Origin: Bacillota bacterium
GTDB lineage: Bacteria > Bacillota_I > Bacilli_A > RFN20 > CAG-288
DNA length: 9,293 nucleotides
Assembly (NCBI GenBank): GCA_003497225.1
Contig: DNJQ01000078.1
Location: forward strand, 1-9,293
Direction: 5' to 3'
Under the pieces are notes generated by a model, which was given only the letters and a program-made list of their open reading frames with translations, was not told the origin of the DNA and did no database searches. Both the position numbers and the translations under genes were made by a program. This document shows positions 1 to 5,634 of the stretch, piece after piece (position 1 is the first letter of the stretch; each line of letters begins with the position of its first letter).

Positions 1-294
1 GAATATGATGAAATATGTAATTACTTAATGAAGGAAACTGGATCAAGGCTTTTTGCTGGATTCTGGAAGAAGAAAAAACGAAAGGATCCTGGAGTTGAAC
101 CTTCATTTTGGTATTATGATTTAAATTTTATGATGAAAATTGCTGTATTGTTTAATCAAGAGAGCATTCTTGATTGGAAATTGCTTTGTATTGGAGATGA
201 AAAGAATAAATATATTAGAAATCCATTCTATGATAAAAATTCACCAAAACTAGATAAGGAAGCAATATTAAGAAAGATAAGAGAGGATAAATGA
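1..294 (+). CDS. hypothetical protein, 5'-truncated by the window edge
   Basis: The reading frame is open from base 1 (Glu-Tyr-Asp-Glu-Ile) to the TGA at 292-294, so the gene starts outside the window; the internal ATG at 28 is probably not its start because the codons before it are open and gene-like. The visible 97 residues hold a basic stretch (Trp-Lys-Lys-Lys-Lys-Arg-Lys), an aromatic Trp-Tyr-Tyr region and a charged C-terminus. There is no signal peptide or membrane segment in the visible part. I do not recognise the family. It ends one base before the start of the next gene, so the two are probably co-transcribed and translationally coupled. Confidence 0.6.
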   Translation, partial: EYDEICNYLMKETGSRLFAGFWKKKKRKDPGVEPSFWYYDLNFMMKIAVLFNQESILDWKLLCIGDEKNKYIRNPFYDKNSPKLDKEAILRKIREDK

Positions 295-295
295 A

Positions 296-613
296 ATGTA
301 CGATATTAGTAAATATACGCCTAATGCTCAAAAGTATTTAAGACTTAGTTGGGCTGCTTGGGAAGCTGGAAGTAAAGGCAATAAGGAAGAATATGAACGA
401 ATACTTATTGAAAGGGGAAAGTTTTGCAATGAAAATTTCACCCTTGAAGACTTTGATTCTATGATAGAAGATTCTTCTGATTATACGCCGGAATGTCTAG
501 CGTGGCAAAGAGCAAAAGAAAGATACATAGCTGAACGTCAGCAAAAGGAAATTAAAATTGCGAAAGCTGAAGATACAAAAGTGTCACCTAAACAATTTAG
601 AAAAGCAATGTAA
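296..613 (+). CDS. hypothetical protein, 105 aa
   Basis: Complete frame of 105 residues starting at ATG 296, with a GAGAGGA ribosome site inside the end of the upstream gene. The protein is soluble and highly charged: an N-terminal half rich in Trp/Tyr/Glu (Trp-Ala-Ala-Trp-Glu near residue 19), an acidic middle (Asp/Glu-Asp-Ser-Ser-Asp) and a Lys/Glu/Gln-rich C-terminal third that could form a helix or short coiled coil. There is no signal peptide or membrane span, and I do not recognise a family. The one-base gap to the preceding gene suggests an operon of at least two genes; a functional pair is possible but not shown. No hairpin terminator is visible between its stop and the repeat unit that begins about 28 bases downstream. 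Confidence 0.6.
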   Translation: MYDISKYTPNAQKYLRLSWAAWEAGSKGNKEEYERILIERGKFCNENFTLEDFDSMIEDSSDYTPECLAWQRAKERYIAERQQKEIKIAKAEDTKVSPKQFRKAM

Positions 614-634
614 ATGTGCTAGCTTATTAAAGAT

Positions 635-961
635 TTAGAGACAACTGCCACTTTTGTCCGAGCCGGACTGGCCCATTTTTTCTGCATTTTCAGGGTCGTA
701 ATTCCATTGTTTTGTCACGCTTTGGACGGCACTCAAATATACTTTTGGATTGTATTTTTGAACATATGTATCTGCTCCATAATAGTACATTCCATATGCT
801 AAATTAAAGGAGTTTAGCGAAGAAACAATCTCTAAATTGCTGATGGGATTGCTTCCTAAATTTAATTGCGCAAAGGCGTATGTAAACTTTTTATTGTCCC
901 AAGGCCGAAGTGCGCCTAATCCACTCGAAGTTAGGCTATTTCTTGCTTCAACCGATAGCAT
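635..961 (-). CDS. repeat-family protein, copy 1 (108 aa, unknown function)
   Basis: The 108-residue product aligns without gaps from its Met to residue 106 with the protein at 8158-8496; by hand count 49 of 106 positions are identical. Conserved blocks are Pro-Trp (20-21), NPIS (38-41), LEIVSSLN (43-50), KYNPKVYLSAV (69-79), Gln-Trp (85-86) and KSGS (103-106), after which the two diverge. Codons inside these blocks differ mostly at silent positions, which argues for protein-level selection rather than a non-coding repeat. I see no signal peptide, membrane span or known catalytic motif. The ATG at 961 is chosen because it coincides with the ATG in copy 2, although its ribosome site is weak (AAAGATAG). 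The frame stays open upstream to a stop at 998-1000 with partial similarity to copy 2, so a longer or non-ATG start, or a gene fragment, cannot be excluded. Confidence 0.5.
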   Translation of the reverse strand: MLSVEARNSLTSSGLGALRPWDNKKFTYAFAQLNLGSNPISNLEIVSSLNSFNLAYGMYYYGADTYVQKYNPKVYLSAVQSVTKQWNYDPENAEKMGQSGSDKSGSCL

Positions 962-1006
962 GTTATCTATCTTTGTGTATTCACGGGAGACTAAATTTTA
1001 ACGTAA
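642..1006 (-). repeat. dispersed repeat unit, copy 1
   Basis: This stretch is homologous to 8178-8552 in the same orientation. The shared left edge reads CAACTGCCACTTTT on the plus strand, and the right edge lies near GTAAT at about 1002-1006; outside these edges I see no clear similarity. Well conserved DNA blocks include TTTAGCGA(A/G)GAAACAATCTC and GACGGCACT(C/T)AAATA. GC content is about 39% by hand count. The unit contains the 108 aa coding region plus about 45 bp upstream of its ATG, where CTCCC-n-TG-n-ATAC is shared with copy 2. Boundaries are estimated by eye from two full copies and one edge fragment. Confidence 0.75.
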
Positions 1007-1012
1007 TCTCAT

Positions 1013-1040
1013 TGTATATAATTTAGTTATTTAGTACTAT
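1013..1040 (+). promoter_or_regulatory. putative sigma-A promoter for the ruvAB operon
   Basis: TTGTAT at 1013-1018 and TACTAT at 1035-1040 are separated by 16 bases. The start would fall near 1047, leaving about 40 bases of leader before the microprotein gene at 1086. A TATAAT also occurs at 1061-1066, but its start point would fall on the ribosome site and it has no good -35. The region is very AT-rich, so chance matches are likely. Confidence 0.35.
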
Positions 1041-1085
1041 GAAAATTATATAAAAAGCACTATAATATATGCTAGGAAGCAAGAT

Positions 1086-1181
1086 ATGAACGCTTTAGAT
1101 AAAGTTAGATATGGTGCAATTATTGGACTTGTAGTTCTAGTCTTGTTTATTGTTGTAACGATTATTGTTTTAAGGAGCTAA
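1086..1181 (+). CDS. 31-residue single-span membrane microprotein upstream of ruvA
   Basis: ATG at 1086 is preceded by AGGAAG (1074-1079) at six bases. The frame encodes 31 residues: a short polar N-terminus (MNALDKVRYG), one continuous hydrophobic segment of about 19 residues rich in Val, Ile and Leu, and a C-terminal Arg-Ser. This is a typical single-pass membrane peptide, probably with its N-terminus inside. Its stop (1179-1181) lies one base before the ruvA ATG, and its last codons (AAGGAGC) supply the ruvA ribosome site, so the two genes must be translated from one message. I do not recognise a family. The good ribosome site, the clean membrane segment and the tight coupling make it a credible gene despite its size. 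Confidence 0.6.
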   Translation: MNALDKVRYGAIIGLVVLVLFIVVTIIVLRS

Positions 1182-1182
1182 C

Positions 1183-1746
1183 ATGTATTATTATTTGCGC
1201 GGAACAATTGCTTTGTATGAGAAAGATGCCATTGTTGTTGATTGTAATGGCGTTGGATATTATGTTTATGTTTCTAAGCCAGAAAATTTTCCAATAGGTG
1301 AAACAATTACAGTTTATACTTCTTTACATACAAGAGAAGATGAACAATTTCTTGTTGGATTTAGAACATTTGAAGAAAAGCAAGTTTTTAATAAGTTAAC
1401 TTCTGTTAAAGGTGTAGGACCTAAAACTGCGTTATCTGCTTTAGGTGGTGCTACTCCAGCACAAATATGTGACGCAATTGAAAATGCAAACGTTTTGTTT
1501 TTAAAGAAATTACCTGGAATTGGTCCAAAAGCGGCAAATCAAATTGTATTAGATTTACGTGGTAAACTTTCTTATTCTTCTAATAGCCAAACCGGTGATA
1601 AAAATATGGATGATGCTATGATAGGACTTCGTCAATTTGGATTTAAGGCGGCTGAGATTTCTGCTGCTATGAATAAAATTACTGAGCGCGGATTAAGCAC
1701 TGAAGAGTATGTTAGAAAAGCATTAGCACTTTTAAGTAGGAACTAA
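1183..1746 (+). CDS. ruvA: Holliday junction branch migration protein RuvA
   Basis: RuvA binds four-way DNA junctions as a tetramer and loads the RuvB motor during recombinational repair. The 187 aa product has the family layout: an N-terminal OB-fold (about 1-62, beginning MYYYLRG), a middle domain with two helix-hairpin-helix motifs (VKGVGPK at 75-81 and LPGIGPK at 110-116) that contact DNA backbone, a polar linker (about 130-142) and a C-terminal three-helix domain (about 143-187) that contacts RuvB. Length is close to the usual ~200 aa. The ATG at 1183 has AAGGAGC just upstream. ruvB follows after two bases. No ruvC is nearby, as usual in Firmicutes, where RecU resolves junctions. Confidence 0.97.
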
Positions 1747-1748
1747 AT

Positions 1749-2825
1749 ATGAAGAAATCATTTAGAAAAGAAGATAATGAGAAAATTGTAGAACAGATTC
1801 TTAACTCTGTTACTGAAGAACAGGATGAGCAGGATGATATTAACCTCCGTCCCCAATCACTAGAAGAATATATTGGACAGACCAATTTAAAAAAGATGTT
1901 ATCAATTTATATTGGTGCTACTAAAGAGAGAAATGAAGCATTAGATCATGTTTTATTTTATGGTCCACCTGGCTTAGGTAAAACTACCTTAGCTCATGTT
2001 ATTGCTAATGAATTAGGTACGCATATTAAAACGATCAACGGACCAAGTTTAACTAGATCTGGTGATTTAGCAGCGATCCTTTCTTCAATTGAAGCAGGGG
2101 ATGTCGTTTTTATTGATGAAATACACCGTATACCTCGAACAGTTGAAGAAGTTTTGTATGGCGCTATGGAAGACTTCACTTTAGAGATGATAGTTGGAAA
2201 AGATGAAGCGGCTCGAACTCTTTCTGTACCACTTCCACCATTTACTCTTATCGGTGCTACAACAATGGCTGGTAAGTTATCAAGTCCTTTGCGTGATAGA
2301 TTCGGTATTATTGAAAGACTTAATTACTACGATGATGAAGAATTAGCCATGATTATTAGAAGAACTTCTAAAGTTTTCGATTTTCCAATTACGGAAGAAG
2401 CAACAAATATGTTAGCATGCCGCGGTAGAGGTACACCACGTATTGCAAATAGAATCTTTAGACGTGTTAGAGATTTTGCTTCATTCCAAAAAGCCCCAAT
2501 TATCAATGAAGATATTGCGGGTGAAGCATTATCGATGCTTCATATCGATGATATGGGATTAGATGATATTGATAGAAAATACTTATTGGCTTTGATCCAA
2601 AGATTTGAAGGCCATCCAGCGGGTTTAAAATCTATCGCTTCTGCTATAGGTGAAGAAGAAAAGAACCTTGAAGATGTATATGAACCATATTTAGTTCAAA
2701 CTGGTTTAATAAATAAAACAAGTCGTGGACGTGTGGCCACACGAAAAGCCTATCATCACATGGGATTTAAATATCCTGATGAAGATTTACAAGGCGTGGA
2801 TTTAAGTTTGAGTTTATTTGATTAA
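1749..2825 (+). CDS. ruvB: Holliday junction branch migration DNA helicase RuvB
   Basis: RuvB is the hexameric AAA+ ATPase that pumps DNA through the RuvA-bound junction. The 358 aa product shows Walker A GPPGLGKT (72-79), Walker B around VVFIDE (119-124), sensor 1 in IGATT (168-172), the arginine finger in LRDRFG (181-186), sensor 2 in GTPRIANR (228-235) and the C-terminal winged-helix DNA-binding domain with the [10 protein letters not shown] signature (319-328). The family usually has an Arg after IGATT; here it is Met, a conservative-looking drift. An acidic N-terminal extension of about 30 residues precedes the first conserved block. The AGGAA ribosome site lies inside the end of ruvA. 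The stop overlaps the convergent S66 gene by four bases, with no hairpin terminator. Confidence 0.97.
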
Positions 2826-3817
2826 TCTAAATATTTAATTATAAAATTCTCATCGCAGTAAGTTACTTCGGCTTTTGCTCCTGAGCGAAGAGGTAACGCG
2901 GGTTTTAAATGTCCAATATCGCAATCATATAAAATTGGGACATTATATTTACTGAGCATATCTTTTGTAACATCTTCAAAAGTTACACCAGCATAATCTT
3001 CCTCTATATGTAAAGGTCTTCCGATTAAAAAGCCTTTAACATGATCTTTAAACCATCCATTTTGTTCCAATTGAAAAAGTGCTCTGCGATAAGCAATAGA
3101 GTTTAAATCACAGGCTTCAAGGAAGAATATCACGCCATCTTCTTCATGCCTTTTTATATATTCTTTGGTTTGATCAAATTTAGTTCCGCAAAGACCGATT
3201 AAACAATCTAAACATCCACCTATTAGTCTTCCAGAGAATGGTTTACTATAGTTAACGGCTTTTATGACCTTTTTTGAATCTAAATGAAGTGGAGAAAGAT
3301 CATGAGTATCAGCTTTCATCGATTGATACTTTGCAAAACCTTTAAATATTTTCTTACCATGCAAAAGATTAAGTGTTTCTTCACTTTCTTCATCTAGCTC
3401 TTCAGTATAAAAAGCAGGGAAACACGGGCCATAAATAGTTTCTATATCATTTATAGTAGTGAGAGTATAGGTTAAATTTGTATTATCAGAATAACCAATA
3501 AACCACTTAGGTTTTACTTTTTTTAGCTCAGCAAAATCTATGTAGGGTAAAATCTCGACCATCGTCTCGCCTCCGCCGACGGACCAGACGATAGAACAGT
3601 CAGAAGTATAGGCGCGCATAAATTCTTTTGCTCGCTCAATTGGAGTATTTGAACCTACTATTCCAACATTTAAACGGCAGTTTTTTCCTTCGTGAATGAT
3701 ATATTCATCTTTTAATCTCTCGATAGATAAATCTAATCTTTTATCGTAAGGAAAGAAGGCGCAACCAAACGAAGGTGCGACTAGCTCGATCACATCTTTT
3801 TTTATTTTAGACTTCAT
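2822..3817 (-). CDS. S66 family peptidase (LD-carboxypeptidase / MccF-like)
   Basis: This family cleaves the L-Lys/DAP-D-Ala bond of recycled muropeptides (LdcA) or the amide bond of microcin C-type aminoacyl-nucleotides (MccF). In the 331 aa product the nucleophile is expected at Ser110 in GYSDNT, with the charge-relay Glu at 234 (FFLEACDL) and His at 303 (IGHLKPALP). GGGE (81-84) before the catalytic loop and GGCLDCL (200-206) fit the S66 fold. There is no signal peptide, so it should act in the cytoplasm. AGGAG lies eight bases before the ATG. Length and overall pattern look closer to the MccF-like branch, but sequence alone does not separate cell-wall recycling from peptide-nucleotide immunity. 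It converges on ruvB with a four-base overlap. Confidence 0.88.
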
Positions 3818-3901
3818 ATTTATAGCTCCTAATTAATTATTAAATAAACCGAAATAAATTGCAATGTTGTTTTTTGTCGAATATTGAAGAAAAAGTAAAC
3901 A

Positions 3902-3934
3902 AAAAGGAGAACATACTATTTTTGCTCTCCTTTT
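3902..3934 (-). terminator. terminator of the rubrerythrin gene
   Basis: Perfect 9-bp stem AAAAGGAGA / TCTCCTTTT (3902-3910 with 3926-3934) with a 15-base loop. On the minus strand it is followed by T-rich sequence (TTTTTGTTTACTTTTT). It lies 15 bases past the rubrerythrin stop and about 85 bases upstream of the S66 gene, so it should separate the two transcripts. Confidence 0.75.
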
Positions 3935-3948
3935 AAACGTTTGTTCAA

Positions 3949-4497
3949 TTATTTTGAAAGATATCTTTCAACTAGAGCAACTAAAGCGCGACCATGTCTT
4001 GCTTCATCTTTGCACATTTCGTGAACTGAATCATGAATAGCATCATATCCAAGTTCTTTAGCCTTTTTGGCGATAGCTAATTTACCTTTGCAGGCGCCAT
4101 TTTCACCATTAATCATCTTTTCAAGATTTTCTTTGGTTGAACTGGTGACTAATTCACCGAGCATCTCTTGGAAACGTGCGGCGTGTTCAGCTTCTTCCTT
4201 AGCAATTTGTTCAAGAACAACACCTATTTCTGGATATCCTTCTCTAAAGGCTTGTCTTGCCATAGCTAAGTACATTCCTACTTCGGTGCATTCGCCGTTA
4301 AAGTTGTCCTTTAATCCTTTAACAATTTCTGGATCTAAGCCTTTAGCAACTCCAACTTTGTGTTCATCCGCCCACACTAATTCTTCTTCAACGTAGGGAA
4401 CTACTTTATCTCCTGAAACCCCGCAAACAGGGCAGACTGGTTTTTCACCATCTTTGACTTCAAATACTTGTCCACATACTAGACATTTATACTTCAT
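3949..4497 (-). CDS. reverse rubrerythrin (rubredoxin domain first)
   Basis: Rubrerythrins reduce hydrogen peroxide at a diiron site using electrons passed through a rubredoxin iron. Here the rubredoxin-like domain comes first (Cys5-x2-Cys8 and Cys22-x2-Cys25), followed by the ferritin-like four-helix domain (about 55-182). Likely diiron ligands are Glu69/Glu72 (GECTEVGMY), the ExxH at Glu102/His105 and the ExxH at Glu165/His168. The rubredoxin-first order and 182 aa length match the reverse rubrerythrins of clostridia, which act as NAD(P)H-linked peroxidases with a separate reductase; no reductase gene is visible here. The ribosome site AGGAGGAAAG is very strong. The gene has its own promoter and terminator and marks an anaerobic or microaerophilic cell. 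Confidence 0.95.
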   Translation of the reverse strand: MKYKCLVCGQVFEVKDGEKPVCPVCGVSGDKVVPYVEEELVWADEHKVGVAKGLDPEIVKGLKDNFNGECTEVGMYLAMARQAFREGYPEIGVVLEQIAKEEAEHAARFQEMLGELVTSSTKENLEKMINGENGACKGKLAIAKKAKELGYDAIHDSVHEMCKDEARHGRALVALVERYLSK

Positions 4498-4510
4498 TTT
4501 CTTTCCTCCT

Positions 4511-4523
4511 CGCTTATTAAGCG
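4511..4523. promoter_or_regulatory. 13-bp perfect palindrome at the rubrerythrin start point
   Basis: CGCTTATTAAGCG is a perfect inverted repeat around one central base. It overlaps the transcription start expected from the promoter at 4529-4557 (near 4522) and ends directly before the ribosome site. It could be a repressor operator at +1 or a 5' hairpin in the short leader; the sequence does not decide between these. Confidence 0.45.
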
Positions 4524-4528
4524 TTTTA

Positions 4529-4557
4529 AGTTTATCATGAAGAATTATTCTTTACAA
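4529..4557 (-). promoter_or_regulatory. rubrerythrin promoter with PerR-like palindrome in the spacer
   Basis: Read on the minus strand: TTGTAA (4557-4552), a 17-base spacer, then TAAACT (4534-4529) preceded by TGA, an extended -10. The spacer and the edge of the -35 carry the perfect palindrome AAGAATTATTCTT (4540-4552). Its AAT-n-ATT core matches the centre of the PerR box (TTATAATnATTATAA), but the outer bases match only partly. PerR control of reverse rubrerythrin is known in Clostridium acetobutylicum, so the assignment is plausible but not proven. Confidence 0.5.
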
Positions 4558-4624
4558 CAAAACTGCTTAATATAAGCTTATAAACATATTTACAATTTTA
4601 ATAAATAGTAAAAATAACAATATT

Positions 4625-4663
4625 TATATAAGAAAAAAGGCCAAGATTTATTTCTTGGGCCTT
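4625..4663 (-). terminator. rpsO terminator
   Basis: Stem AAGGCCCAAGA / TCTTGGCCTT (4653-4663 with 4637-4646; one bulged base) with a 6-base loop, followed on the minus strand by TTTTCTTATATA. It starts five bases after the rpsO stop. This is the clearest intrinsic terminator in the window, and it makes rpsO a single-gene transcript. Confidence 0.9.
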
Positions 4664-4667
4664 AAAT

Positions 4668-4937
4668 TTACTTACGAATTCCTAATTTCTTAATGAGTTC
4701 CAAATAAGCATTGTGATCTTTGCGGTCGATGTAGTTTAAGAAACGACGACGACGACCAACGAGAATCATAAGTCCGCGCTTAGCAGATTGATCGTGGATG
4801 TGATCTTTGCGGTGAGCGGTGAGATTTTTGATTCTTTCGGTTAAGATTGCTACTTGAACCGCGGCAGAACCAGTATCTTTTTCAGTGCCACCGAATTCTT
4901 TGACTAATTCGGCTTTTTGTTCTTTTGTTAATTGCAT
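4668..4937 (-). CDS. rpsO: 30S ribosomal protein S15
   Basis: S15 is a primary binder of the 16S rRNA central domain. The 89 aa product has the full family pattern: the TGS turn (22-24), the RNA-contact region HRKDHIHD (42-49) and RGLMILVGRRRRFLNYI (54-70), ending KKLGIRK. The start chosen is the ATG at 4937, which gives the canonical 89 residues and has AGAAAGTGA (4954-4946) eight bases upstream, a 7-of-9 match to AGGAGGTGA. A GTG at 4949 would add four residues (MKED) but has no ribosome site and would lie inside this one. The gene is monocistronic, with its own promoter, leader and terminator. Confidence 0.96.
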   Translation of the reverse strand: MQLTKEQKAELVKEFGGTEKDTGSAAVQVAILTERIKNLTAHRKDHIHDQSAKRGLMILVGRRRRFLNYIDRKDHNAYLELIKKLGIRK

Positions 4938-5006
4938 ATCCTCTTTCACTTTCTAGATATTGTTTCCGAGTCACAACCGAGGAGGATGTTGACCAAGAAA
5001 AATAAC
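4938..5006 (-). promoter_or_regulatory. rpsO leader with possible S15 autoregulatory pseudoknot
   Basis: About 69 bases lie between the predicted start point and the rpsO ATG. GTCAAC (4993-4988) can pair with GTTG-TGAC (4977-4970, with a two-base bulge), closing a 10-base loop ATCCTCCTCG. The loop's ATCCTC (4987-4982) is the exact complement of GAGGAT (4943-4938), which lies between the ribosome site and the ATG, so hairpin plus loop pairing would make a pseudoknot covering the start region. S15 autoregulation through leader RNA structure is known in E. coli (pseudoknot) and in bacilli. The structure here is inferred by eye. Confidence 0.4.
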
Positions 5007-5012
5007 GCTATG

Positions 5013-5041
5013 ATTATACAAAAGAGAAGATAATTAATCAA
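5013..5041 (-). promoter_or_regulatory. rpsO promoter
   Basis: On the minus strand, TTGATT (5041-5036), a 17-base spacer and a consensus TATAAT (5018-5013) form a good sigma-A promoter with start near 5006. It diverges from the feo promoter; the two -35 boxes are about 40 bases apart. Confidence 0.75.
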
Positions 5042-5082
5042 GTATAGGAAGAATTATTTCGTAAAATTCTAAGTAAAAACTA

Positions 5083-5111
5083 TTGACAGTAAAAATTTAA
5101 TACGCTAAAAT
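5083..5111 (+). promoter_or_regulatory. feo operon promoter
   Basis: Consensus TTGACA (5083-5088), 17-base spacer, TAAAAT (5106-5111, one mismatch). It is the strongest promoter in the window. The expected start is near 5118, directly at the palindrome described at 5117-5134. Confidence 0.85.
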
Positions 5112-5116
5112 TAGCA

Positions 5117-5134
5117 TGTTAGTTATAACTAACA
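5117..5134. promoter_or_regulatory. 18-bp perfect palindrome, likely DtxR-family iron operator
   Basis: TGTTAGTTATAACTAACA is a perfect 18-bp inverted repeat starting six bases after the -10 box, so a bound repressor would cover the start point. The TTAG...CTAA half-sites resemble the outer bases of DtxR/IdeR/SirR-type metal-dependent repressor sites (for example TTAGGTTAGCCTAACCTAA). Its place in front of feoA-feoB supports iron-responsive repression. The identity of the regulator is inference; no regulator gene is in the window. As RNA it would form a weak AU-rich hairpin. Confidence 0.65.
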
Positions 5135-5152
5135 AGTTTGAAAGGAGTACCT

Positions 5153-5395
5153 ATGCCAATAACAATTGCACCGATAGAGGTGAATTTAGTCATTATTAAA
5201 ATAATGATAACTGATGCTAAAACTAAAAAGCATTTAGAAGATATCGGAATTGCAGTAAATTCTTCAATAAAAATTCTTTCACGCAATAGCGGTAACTGCA
5301 TTATCGTTTATAAAGGCGGACGTTTAGCATTAGACTACAATTTATCAAAGAGCATATTCGTTATGATAGATAAGGAGGATAGTGAAGAAAAATGA
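5153..5395 (+). CDS. feoA: FeoA domain protein, first copy
   Basis: FeoA is a small SH3-like cytoplasmic partner of the FeoB iron transporter. This 80 aa protein fits the family pattern more loosely than the next gene: a conserved-like KKHLEDIGI segment (about 25-33), a hydrophobic IKILSRNSGNCIIVYKGG strand pair and RLALDYNLSKSIFV near the end. The ATG at 5153 has AAAGGAG (5141-5147) five bases upstream; a TTG at 5138 in frame lies before this ribosome site and was not used. The stop overlaps the second feoA by ATGA. Tandem divergent FeoA proteins are common in Firmicutes feo operons and may have separate roles, which cannot be read from sequence. Confidence 0.88.
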   Translation: MPITIAPIEVNLVIIKIMITDAKTKKHLEDIGIAVNSSIKILSRNSGNCIIVYKGGRLALDYNLSKSIFVMIDKEDSEEK

Positions 5396-5634
5396 TTAAA
5401 ACATTAGATACTTTTTCTATTGGAGAAAATGGAATTATTGTTAAAGTTGACGGCGAAGGAAGAATTCGGAGAAGACTATTCGATATGGGAGTAACTCCAG
5501 GTGCTAATGTAGTTTTACAAAAAAGAGCGCCGCTTGGTGATCCTATTCAAGTTTTACTTCGTGGATATGAATTAACTTTAAGAAAAGATGAAGCTAATTT
5601 AGTTCACTGTGAAGTAAAGGAGGAGACTAAATGA
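5392..5634 (+). CDS. feoA: FeoA, ferrous iron transport protein A, second copy
   Basis: This 80 aa protein is the canonical FeoA: RRRLFDMGVTPGANV (about 26-40) followed by KRAPLGDPIQVLLRGYELTL (about 44-63) and a final strand with LRKDEANLV. The SH3-like fold is thought to act on the FeoB G-domain and membrane pore. It is joined to its neighbours by ATGA overlaps on both sides (5392-5395 and 5631-5634), so translation should be coupled through the operon. Its ribosome site AAGGAGG (5372-5378) sits 13 bases upstream, longer than usual, consistent with reliance on coupling. Confidence 0.95.
   Translation: MIKTLDTFSIGENGIIVKVDGEGRIRRRLFDMGVTPGANVVLQKRAPLGDPIQVLLRGYELTLRKDEANLVHCEVKEETK

Noticed and set aside
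1061..1066. TATAAT as the -10 box for the ruvAB operon
   Set aside because: No acceptable -35 lies at the right distance, and the start point would fall on the microprotein's ribosome site.
1994..2179. Minus-strand open frame inside ruvB
   Set aside because: It lies fully antisense to a clearly real gene and has no ribosome site or recognisable features.
3836..3864. Promoter-like TTGCAA-17-AATAAT on the minus strand before the S66 gene
   Set aside because: The transcript would start on the AGGAG ribosome site itself, leaving no room for initiation; no better promoter is evident.
4067..4396. Plus-strand open frame of 109 codons opposite the rubrerythrin gene
   Set aside because: It is a shadow of the rubrerythrin codons; low-complexity Ser/Ala/Pro composition and no ribosome site.
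4938..4949. GTG start for rpsO at 4949
   Set aside because: It adds four residues before the canonical S15 start, lacks a ribosome site and would lie inside the site that serves the ATG at 4937.
5138..5152. TTG start for the first feoA at 5138
   Set aside because: The AAAGGAG ribosome site (5141-5147) lies downstream of it and serves the ATG at 5153.
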